Source: Neovahlkampfia damariscottae (Eukaryota > Heterolobosea > Selenaionea > Neovahlkampfiida > Neovahlkampfiidae). From it: DNA of 18,608 nt. Below the pieces are notes generated by a model, which saw only the letters and a list, made by a program, of their open reading frames with translations, searched no databases and was not told the origin of the DNA. Positions within the stretch are counted from its first letter, which is position 1; every line of letters starts with the position of its first letter. Made by a program: the position numbers and the translations under genes. The stretch spans positions 1 to 18,608 of the forward strand of contig JABLTG010000258.1 in the NCBI GenBank assembly GCA_016618085.1. The letters run 5' to 3'. This document shows, piece by piece, positions 1 through 6,369 of this stretch.

Positions 1-60
1 GTTATTGAGGATGAAACAATGAATCAAATTGTTGATATCTTTTTGACATATAAATTCTAA
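1..60 (+). CDS. 3' end of an unidentified protein gene (partial)
   Basis: An open frame enters from the left edge in phase 0 and runs 19 codons, ending ...DIFLTYKF and a TAA at 58-60. Downstream DNA becomes very AT-rich at once, as is usual after stop codons in this window. It converges on the PheRS gene. Too little protein is present to name a family, and a chance open frame of this length is possible. Confidence 0.5.
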   Translation, partial: VIEDETMNQIVDIFLTYKF

Positions 61-344
61 AAAAAATAAAATTAATTTTTATTTTAAAATTTTGATCTTT
101 TTTGTATTTGTTATGATAACCAATCAATTTCACAAATCTAGATTAGGTTGTTAAAAAAATGATTGTTGAACTTCAAGAAACCAATTCAAAAGCCGAAATA
201 ATTCTTGAACGTACCAAATTATTTGAAGTATTTAGTTGATTCTAAGACAATTGATGAATTATCATGATATTCTTCAATCAAGGATTATTTGAATTCATTC
301 TTTGTTTTGATCTTTATTAATCACAGATTATTAAAAAAATGAAT
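61..344. other. convergent intergenic region with a small ORF
   Basis: This 284-bp stretch separates two converging gene ends. It contains a CCAATCA element at 120-126 and, 33 nt further on, an ATG at 159 that opens 26 codons on the + strand (MIVELQETNSK..., TGA at 237-239). A second frame continues with KYLVDSKTIDELS up to a TGA just past 280. The two frames together look like a short coding relic with a frameshift, or a tiny gene with an unrecognised intron. No family is recognised and the call is weak. Confidence 0.25.
120..126 (+). promoter_or_regulatory. CCAATCA element before small ORF at 159
   Basis: Same heptamer as before the confirmed genes, 32 nt upstream of an ATG. It is the only sign that the small ORF might be expressed. 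Confidence 0.25.
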
Positions 345-1939
345 TTATTTTTCTTCATAAAAACAAATTGGTTTCTCTGCAATTTCTTGTAATGGTACTT
401 TTTCACCAACTAAAAGTCTAATATCTTTGTAACCATATTTAATCATAGTTGGTCTTTCTAAACTTAAACCCCAAGCAATAACAACAACATCTTCTGGTAA
501 TCCCATTGGTAATAACATTTCAGGTCTAAACATACCTGAATTTCCAACTTCAATCAAACCTAAATCTGGATGAACACCAAAAATTTCTAAAGAAGGTTCT
601 GTATAAGGATTATAAGCAGGTTTAAATTTCAAATCGTTAATTCCAATTCTTTTAAAAAATGTTGAAAGTAAACCAATCAAATCACCTTGTGTTAAAAATG
701 TGTTAAAAATTTTGTTTTTAAAAAATACCTAAAGATAAACCTTTACCAACAACCATTCCTTCAATTTGATGAAATTCACATAAATGAGTTTGATCAGTTG
801 TTTCATTTCTAAAAACTCTATCAATTGAAAAGAATTTTCTTGGTTTAACACAACCAGTTTTTTTAATTTCTTGAGAAACATCATATAATAATTTTGTTGA
901 AATTGCAGTTGTATGAGTTCTAAGTAAATTTTTTTCAGTTTCTTCTCTCTTCCAATCATATCTATATCCAATTGAACCAAAACCACCTTTTTCATGAATT
1001 CCTTTTACAATTTGTAAATAATCTTCTGGTATTTGTAAAGTTTTTTCTGGATTTGAAATGAAAAATGTATCATGTGCATCACGTGCAGGATGTTGTTGAG
1101 GTTGAAAAAGTGCATCAAAATTCCAAAATGATGATTCAACAAATCTATTGGTTTTCATTTCTTCAAATCCCATTTCTAAAAAGATTTCTCTAAATTCAGT
1201 ACGAACTTTTAAAAGTGGATGTAAATAACCACTTTCTACTCTTTTTCCTTTTGCTTTATAATTATATTCTTTAAAGTCAATTTCTTCAGCTTTTAACTCT
1301 CCTTTTTGAATTTTTTGCATAAGTTCAAATGTCATTTCTGTTGTTTGTTTCTTTCTTTCAAGTGTAAATGATTCTCCTTTTGTAATTTCAAAAAATTTTA
1401 TATTTGAAATTGTGATGATTTTCTTTTTTTTATAAATTTGTAAAACCTTTGAATCTACTTTTTCACCTTTTGAAACTGAATTTAATAAGTTATAAGTTTC
1501 ATCAATGATTGAATCAACTGCTGTTGAAAGTAATATTTTTCCATCTGCTTTATCTTGTTTAAGCCATTTTTTTGACATTGCATTTCCAAGTGCAATTTTC
1601 AAGTCTTTTCCGAATGTTTTTTCAATTTCATTTTTATCTGCTGAACCTTTACTTTTTACTAATTCAAATAAAGTTGCTTCTCTACTCTTTCCATTGGATA
1701 AAATATCTTTTCCTTCTTTTGAAGCTTCAACATGTTCTTCAGTTTTGTTTTTTAATTTTACAATAAAGTCTGATTCTAAACTCATTAAAACACCTTTTTT
1801 TTTTTTAATTTTTTTTTTTTTTTTTACCAACAGTTTCTTGTTCACTGAGATTATTTTCAAGACAAAATTTTTTATGGTTTAAAATAACATTTGAATTATT
1901 AAGTGTTGTGAGGACTTTCTTTTCGATTTCTTCTGACAT
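345..1939 (-). CDS. FARSA: phenylalanine--tRNA ligase alpha subunit (cytosolic type)
   Basis: This is the catalytic alpha chain of the cytosolic alpha2-beta2 phenylalanyl-tRNA synthetase, which charges tRNA-Phe. Three exons (1939-1828, 1793-729, 685-345) give 505 residues, close to the usual eukaryotic length of about 500. Introns are 1827-1794 (34 nt) and 728-686 (43 nt). Exon 1 starts [15 protein letters not shown] and restores the N-terminal winged-helix DNA-binding-like region missing from the main frame. Class II motifs are clear: motif 1 around [19 protein letters not shown], motif 2 around [19 protein letters not shown], and motif 3 [13 protein letters not shown] near the C-terminus, with the conserved [12 protein letters not shown] and [19 protein letters not shown] segments. 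Both introns fall after the first base of a Gly codon. The start ATG at 1939 is the only one giving the family N-terminus, and a CCAATGA element lies 33 nt upstream. The beta subunit is not in the window. Identification is very secure, and the exon joins follow from family alignment recalled from knowledge. Confidence 0.96.
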
Positions 1940-1971
1940 ACTGTTTTTTTAGAACTGAAGTGGATAAAAGC

Positions 1972-1978
1972 TCATTGG
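1972..1978 (-). promoter_or_regulatory. CCAATGA element upstream of PheRS
   Basis: Reads CCAATGA on the minus strand, ending 32 nt before the ATG at 1939. A second CCAATTG lies about 30 nt further upstream. Confidence 0.4.
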
Positions 1979-2190
1979 TTGATTTTAGTTGAATACTTTT
2001 ATACAATTGGATGTTAGGTTTTTTTTTGTTTTTCGAATAAATATCATGGTTTGAAGAAGAAATAACAAAATAATAGAAGAAAATAGAAAATTCAATGAAA
2101 TATCATTCAAATGAATCCAAAATTACAAAATGCCAAAAAGAAAACCAGGTCAAAAGCTAATCATTGTATTAATGTTATGATTTTAATTCT

Positions 2191-2625
2191 TCATTCTTTT
2201 TTTTCATTGTCTCTACTTTTAATGTCATAAAATTCGTGGCCAAAAGGTACCCTTTCGGTGAAAAACTTTTTATAATCACCATCTTTTATAATTACACTAT
2301 TCATTTTTGGATGAAAGTAAATCCAACTTTTCAAAATTTCTTCATTCCAAATGACTTCAATTTCTTTTCTATAATAACGAGTTGGATGTCCTTCTAATTC
2401 ATCTAAAACTTTAAAAGTATCGTCATCGACTTGATATAATTCTCCTTTAACTTTTGTTCTTTCATTTGTTTCATATTCATAGACAAAAGGTGGTATAAAT
2501 GTTTCTGTGCAAGTCAAACAAAAATCTTCTTTTGTTTTACCAATTCCGAGAAATTTTGAGGTTTTTAATAAATGATTTGCTCGCAATTCAGTCTGTAGAG
2601 TACCGTAAGTGAAAACTGTGTGCAT
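2191..2625 (-). CDS. gamma-glutamylcyclotransferase / GGACT-like (AIG2-like) protein
   Basis: A complete 144-residue single-exon protein of the gamma-glutamylcyclotransferase-like fold. These enzymes release 5-oxoproline from gamma-glutamyl amines, peptides or glutathione. The N-terminus carries the substrate-loop motif FTYGTLQ (residues 5-11). GELYQVDDD (61-69) and LDELEGHP (74-81) are family hallmarks, and the acidic residue near E78 is the expected catalytic glutamate. Length (about 120-150) and start fit the GGACT/AIG2 group better than the longer ChaC or GGCT enzymes. A CCAATCA element ends 26 nt upstream of the ATG. The exact substrate cannot be told from sequence. No signal peptide is seen, so it is probably cytosolic. 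Confidence 0.85.
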   Translation of the reverse strand: MHTVFTYGTLQTELRANHLLKTSKFLGIGKTKEDFCLTCTETFIPPFVYEYETNERTKVKGELYQVDDDTFKVLDELEGHPTRYYRKEIEVIWNEEILKSWIYFHPKMNSVIIKDGDYKKFFTERVPFGHEFYDIKSRDNEKKE

Positions 2626-2650
2626 TGTATGTCTGTGTAAAAAACGGATT

Positions 2651-2657
2651 TGATTGG
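2651..2657 (-). promoter_or_regulatory. CCAATCA element upstream of the GGCT-like gene
   Basis: Exact CCAATCA on the coding strand, about 25 nt before the ATG at 2625. Confidence 0.5.
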
Positions 2658-2690
2658 ATAGTTGTATTTATGAAAATAAGAATGAATTAT

Positions 2691-2981
2691 TTATGCTTTG
2701 AATGAAACTTTTGAAAATGAAGTATATCCACGAATTTCTATTTTTGTAAAAGCAAATCCAAGTTTGAATCCATTCCATTTTGATCCATTTGAATTATTGA
2801 CTGAGTTGGATTATTGCAACAATTTTTGAGTTGTTAAAAAAAATCATATTCGCATATCCCCAATAAGAAGTATCCTATCCACCAGGAACGTTACTGTTCC
2901 CGCCTAAAATCATTTCACTGAAATTACCAGATTTTAGTATAGTTATCATCCCAGATGAAGAGTTGAGTCCAACACCACAGC
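2691..2981 (-). pseudogene. decayed C-terminal part of the BTB/POZ gene
   Basis: Directly downstream of the BTB reading frame the same strand still encodes protein-like sequence, but in broken frames. One frame reads LSCGVGLNSSSGMITI then SGNFSEMILGGNSN, and it is cut by an in-frame TAG at 2877-2875. After the TAG it resumes DTSYWGYANMIFFNN. A third segment in another frame reads GSKWNGFKLGFAFTKIEIRGY and ends at TAA 2693-2691. A one-base difference in the A5 run at 2997-2993 would connect the BTB frame to the first segment. The pieces look like a beta-rich ligand-binding-like domain that I cannot name. No GT-AG intron of the size used here removes the TAG and frame shifts. It is therefore most likely mutational decay, though sequencing error in homopolymers could explain part. 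Confidence 0.6.
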
Positions 2982-3623
2982 TCAAACTGTTATTTTTGAG
3001 ATGTTCAGAATTGGAGCATGCGCATTAGTTACACTCCCTGAATAATTCACATCATTTGAATCACTATCGTAAATAACATACTGAGAAATAGTTTCATTTT
3101 CTACAGTGTCTGGTGGTATTACAATTTGAGAAATCATATTTTTCATTTTCGAAACTTCAGAATCAAATAATTTACCTAAATTTGAAATGAATTCATCTTT
3201 CTTTTCTTCTGAGGTCTTTAAAGTTGATACTTCTTGTGGCCATGGAATTTCATAGTAATCAAATTCTTGTTTGATTTGATCTACAATTAAACGATCATCT
3301 GGAAGTATAAACTTTGATGTATAACCACCCTCTCTTAAATAATTGAGCACAGATCTAAAGTGAGTTCCATCTCTGTCTATGAAAACTCTTCCTTCTTGGT
3401 CTTTTTTGAATTCAAAGTTACCAGAAAATAATGAAGAAAAGAAAGTATCTTTTCTATTGATTTTTTGAGAAATTGTATGGTGATAAACGTTGTAAACTGA
3501 TCCACCAATATCTAATTCAATGACTTCATCATCTTTGAATTCATACTTTTTCATGATTTCTTTTTGTCTTTCAATTTCAGCGATTTGTTTGTCAAGTTTA
3601 TCGTATTCTTCACCAATTAACAT
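2982..3623 (-). CDS. KCTD-like BTB/POZ (T1) domain protein, probably truncated by mutation
   Basis: From the first in-frame ATG (3623) the frame gives 213 residues. A short charged coiled coil (about 5-28, EEYDKLDKQIAEIERQKEI) is followed by a T1-type BTB/POZ domain (about 35-128) with ELDIGGSVYNVY, FFSSLFSGNF and FIDRDGTHFRSVLNYLR. This is the potassium-channel-tetramerisation/KCTD fold, which mediates oligomerisation and often cullin-3 adaptor roles. The rest (about 130-213) has no recognised domain, and the end NISKITV is created by a frameshift. The coding frame also continues upstream of this ATG as coiled coil (YEQKLSQQVEEVRNVL...) without any ATG, while an ATG at 3682 sits one base out of frame, 29 nt after a CCAATTA element. 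The original start may therefore have been lost by a one-base deletion. The gene is probably a pseudogene or a shortened protein. Confidence 0.65.
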   Translation of the reverse strand: MLIGEEYDKLDKQIAEIERQKEIMKKYEFKDDEVIELDIGGSVYNVYHHTISQKINRKDTFFSSLFSGNFEFKKDQEGRVFIDRDGTHFRSVLNYLREGGYTSKFILPDDRLIVDQIKQEFDYYEIPWPQEVSTLKTSEEKKDEFISNLGKLFDSEVSKMKNMISQIVIPPDTVENETISQYVIYDSDSNDVNYSGSVTNAHAPILNISKITV

Positions 3624-3710
3624 ATCCAATGAATACAAAACATTTCTTACTTCTTCAACTTGTTGTGATAATTTCTGTTCATAACTGGTTTCTGTTTGAA
3701 AATTGGAATT

Positions 3711-3717
3711 TAATTGG
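3711..3717 (-). promoter_or_regulatory. CCAATTA element upstream of the BTB gene
   Basis: Lies 28 nt before an out-of-frame ATG at 3682 but 87 nt before the in-frame ATG at 3623. The spacing seen in other genes points to a lost original start near 3682. Confidence 0.4.
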
Positions 3718-3825
3718 TTAAATAAAATTCGAAGGTTGAAATTTCAGTTTAAAAAAAGAATTTCCAAATATGAACAAAAAAATTCTTTCTCTTCTTTTTG
3801 ATCGATTGTAATATTCAACATGAAT

Positions 3826-4635
3826 TTATTTTGCGCTTTCTCTCCATTTTTTTGCAGTCGAAAGATGACTAAAAGGAAATCCCAATAAAATATGAATCAA
3901 ATCATTAAAAAAATCAATAATTTCATCATCAGTCAAGTTAATTGATAATTTTGACGATATTTCTTTCAAATGAACTTGTTCAAAAGTATAATTTCCACAT
4001 TCACCACATGAAAAATGAATTACTAAAAATTCATAATTTTCGTTGAACGAAACTAACCAATCATGGTAATCATGACTATCCATTGGTGTATATTCTGTAC
4101 CAATATACACTGAATTATCATTTATTTTCAAGTGACATTTTGTTGGAATGTGGTCGTAGTATTCAATTGGATCTTCTTCCCAAGATAATATTTGAAGTGT
4201 TTCTATCATTGAAAGAATCTCTTTTTCACTTTTTTCAGTATAAATGGATGAAAAATTTTGGTATTGTTCCCAATTTTCTTTTAAAAAACTCTCCATTTCA
4301 ATTCTTTTCAATTCCAATTTTTTTTTCTTGTTTTGAGTTTCCAATTCAACAAGTAAATGTGATTGTGATTCATAGTCAAAATAATTTAAATTCAAAAACA
4401 AAAGTCTTTGATATTTAAAACTAAATGAATAAATTGAATTAAAAAAAAGATCATTAAATTTTTTTGAAACCAAAATAAAAGAGAAATAATTTTCTGGAGA
4501 TAAGTAAGAAAGCACATTCAGAAGTTGTTCAGTATTTGGAAAGTTGTGTTTTCTTATGGTGATATTACTCATTGATTTTATGATTTTAGAAACATTTTGG
4601 AAACTGTCTTCTCTTTCACGTTTTGTTCCTTGCAT
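3826..4635 (-). CDS. F-box-like protein of unknown function
   Basis: Single-exon protein of 269 residues starting MQGTKREREDSFQNV. Residues about 30-70 (LLNVLSYLSPENYFSFILVSKKFNDLFF, abridged here to its LSYLSPENYFSFI core) resemble an F-box helix set, which would bind SKP1 in an SCF ubiquitin ligase. A basic coiled stretch (ETQNKKKKLELKRIEME) follows, then an alpha/beta C-terminal part with a CGEC pair (IHFSCGECGNYTFEQVHL) that I do not recognise. The frame is also open from an upstream ATG at 4719. I prefer 4635 because a CCAATCA element lies at 4654-4648, just 12 nt before it, as in the neighbouring genes. The F-box call is weak and no substrate can be suggested. Confidence 0.6.
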   Translation of the reverse strand: MQGTKREREDSFQNVSKIIKSMSNITIRKHNFPNTEQLLNVLSYLSPENYFSFILVSKKFNDLFFNSIYSFSFKYQRLLFLNLNYFDYESQSHLLVELETQNKKKKLELKRIEMESFLKENWEQYQNFSSIYTEKSEKEILSMIETLQILSWEEDPIEYYDHIPTKCHLKINDNSVYIGTEYTPMDSHDYHDWLVSFNENYEFLVIHFSCGECGNYTFEQVHLKEISSKLSINLTDDEIIDFFNDLIHILLGFPFSHLSTAKKWRESAK

Positions 4636-4647
4636 TTTGTGATGACT

Positions 4648-4654
4648 TGATTGG
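4648..4654 (-). promoter_or_regulatory. CCAATCA element that decides the F-box gene start
   Basis: Exact CCAATCA (TTGTCCAATCAAG) 12 nt upstream of the ATG at 4635 and downstream of the alternative ATG at 4719, so it favours the shorter protein. Confidence 0.5.
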
Positions 4655-4829
4655 ACAATTAAAATATGAGAACAAATCCGTCTTTGTCTTTCAGGAAAAT
4701 CAATTGAGAAATTAATCAATTTTTTATCAATTTGGAATTAAAAATCTTCAAAAAAAAGAGACAGAGAAAAGTATTTATGATCTGAATTTCCAGTTATTGC
4801 GCTTTATTTGAATGAGTAATCTCTTTGAA

Positions 4830-6230
4830 TCATTGAATAGAAATTGACTCAATGTTAGTTGTTTTTGATTCTGAAAATTCTTGATCCATTTTTTCAATAT
4901 CTAAATCAACTAACATTTTTCCTAACATGTCTTTGGGCAGAGATTTCTCGTCTAATTCATTAAATTTCTTTGATAAATCAGATATTTTCACATCTTCTGG
5001 AAATGAAGAACATGATTTTGTGATACTTTTTCTCAATCCAGCAGCTCGATCTTTTATCACAAGACTGATGAATGATTTATTATCAGCCCATCCACCCATT
5101 TTAAAAAAAGTAATCTCCTGATAAAATGTTTTGTTTTCATCCAGTTTTTGAAACTTTCTAAAAGTGAAATCAAAAAGATGATACGCTTTCAACGATTTCT
5201 TTTCATTGGATCCTATTTGAGACATTTCCATCATTTCTGCTTGACCAAATTTTGAAAAATCTTTCAAAAAAGGTTTAAATATCATATATAGACTTTTTGT
5301 TTCAGGCTCATAATGAAGAGATGAACAGACACTCCATGAGCGCATGTTGAAAGGAAATCCAAAATTTGCATCAAATCTTAATTGTGAGACTGTTCGTGGA
5401 CATGATTTCATTTCTTCATTCATTTTATTTTTATTAAAATATTCAATTAAGTCATTTGTATTCAAATAACCTAATTTTTTCATTCCTGCAAAATTCGGAT
5501 CTGAATTGATTGACATATCACAAATGAATGACAAAATTGAACGATGGAAAGGTTCTTTAATAGTACACTCATACTTTGATGCAGCTGTTTGTATCGATAT
5601 TTTTGGTAAATAATTTGATTTAGTGTAGTATGCATTGACGAAATTCTTTTTTGTAGAAGGTATCAATTCCCAAGAGAAAGAGTCTTCACAAATCGATTTG
5701 GCCATTTCAAAATCGACATCAAATATGATACCCTTTGTGAATTCCTCATCTTTATAATTGAATTGTTTAGTAATATATGGCGAAACAACAGTTGAATCGT
5801 TGAGATATTTTTTTACAACATCATCACAAGATTTTGTTCTGATGAATCTATGAAATGAATCCTGCCTTAATTCTTCATAAACTGAATAATAAATGGGCTC
5901 TAAAAATTCCTCCGGTGACATAGTTAAAATCCAATTCTCTTTTTCTTTTTTTTGCACTTCAAAGTTTGTGGTGATGAATTTTTTCGTAGAAATTGAAACA
6001 TTGATTTCTGACTTTGAATTTGTATCCAAGTATGTATCAATTATTTCTTGAATTTTTTTTATTTTATCGGAGTTTTTTTGACATGAATTTATTTTTTGCA
6101 CATCCAACAAGAATTGAAAGGTTTCTGGATTCTTCTCCATCTCTAGGAATTTTTTGAAAGCATCACCTATTTTTTTATTAGTAAAAACAGAACCAAAATG
6201 AATCACTAATGTCCTCTTGTCAAAACTCAT
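4830..6230 (-). CDS. RGS domain protein with C-terminal START-like domain
   Basis: Single-exon protein of 466 residues from the ATG at 6230 (MSFDKRTLVIHFGSVFTN), or 473 from an ATG at 6251. The N-terminal 135 or so residues form an RGS domain, which speeds GTP hydrolysis by G-alpha subunits: TFQFLLDVQKINS, SEINVSISTKKFI, then EELRQDSFHRFIRTKSCDDV. The middle and C-terminal part (about 230-400) has the pattern of a START/SRPBCC-type lipid-binding domain, with MRSWSVCSSLHYEPETKSLY and KAYHLFDFTFRKFQ. The tail is acidic and charged. No membrane segment or signal peptide is present, so it is probably cytosolic, with possible lipid sensing. I prefer 6230 because the ATG at 6251 lies inside the CCAATGA promoter-like element. 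The gene is divergent from the penicillin-acylase gene, 139 bp apart. RGS is confident; START is likely. Confidence 0.82.
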   Translation of the reverse strand: MSFDKRTLVIHFGSVFTNKKIGDAFKKFLEMEKNPETFQFLLDVQKINSCQKNSDKIKKIQEIIDTYLDTNSKSEINVSISTKKFITTNFEVQKKEKENWILTMSPEEFLEPIYYSVYEELRQDSFHRFIRTKSCDDVVKKYLNDSTVVSPYITKQFNYKDEEFTKGIIFDVDFEMAKSICEDSFSWELIPSTKKNFVNAYYTKSNYLPKISIQTAASKYECTIKEPFHRSILSFICDMSINSDPNFAGMKKLGYLNTNDLIEYFNKNKMNEEMKSCPRTVSQLRFDANFGFPFNMRSWSVCSSLHYEPETKSLYMIFKPFLKDFSKFGQAEMMEMSQIGSNEKKSLKAYHLFDFTFRKFQKLDENKTFYQEITFFKMGGWADNKSFISLVIKDRAAGLRKSITKSCSSFPEDVKISDLSKKFNELDEKSLPKDMLGKMLVDLDIEKMDQEFSESKTTNIESISIQ

Positions 6231-6247
6231 GTCAAAATAATTTGAAT

Positions 6248-6254
6248 TCATTGG
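6248..6254 (-). promoter_or_regulatory. CCAATGA element upstream of the RGS-START gene
   Basis: GACCAATGAATTC overlaps the ATG at 6251, which suggests that the ATG at 6230, 17 nt downstream, is the used start. Confidence 0.45.
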
Positions 6255-6347
6255 TCAACAGAAAAGATAAAATTTTTCAAAAAAGAACTGAATGAAACTG
6301 TTCTAAATTCTTAAAAAAAAGATCAAAAAAAAAAACATCTTGTTTGT

Positions 6348-6354
6348 CCAATTA
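6348..6354 (+). promoter_or_regulatory. CCAATTA element upstream of the penicillin acylase
   Basis: TGTCCAATTAAATCA ends about 15 nt before the ATG at 6370. The divergent RGS gene has its own element about 95 bp away. Confidence 0.45.
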
Positions 6355-6369
6355 AATCACTTCTTCCTG

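Noticed and set aside
1505-1882. Long + strand frame opposite the PheRS N-terminal region
   Set aside because: It is a shadow of the PheRS coding strand, rich in Phe/Ser from complementary Lys/Glu codons, with no family similarity.
2111-2230. 39-codon + strand ORF (MNPKLQNAKKKTR...)
   Set aside because: It overlaps the 3' end of the GGCT-like gene in antisense, has no promoter-like element or similarity, and its second half is just the complement of coding sequence.
2875-2881. Intron removing the TAG in the BTB C-terminal part
   Set aside because: The only GT...AG pair that close is under 10 nt, and longer choices remove protein-like sequence without repairing the other frame changes.
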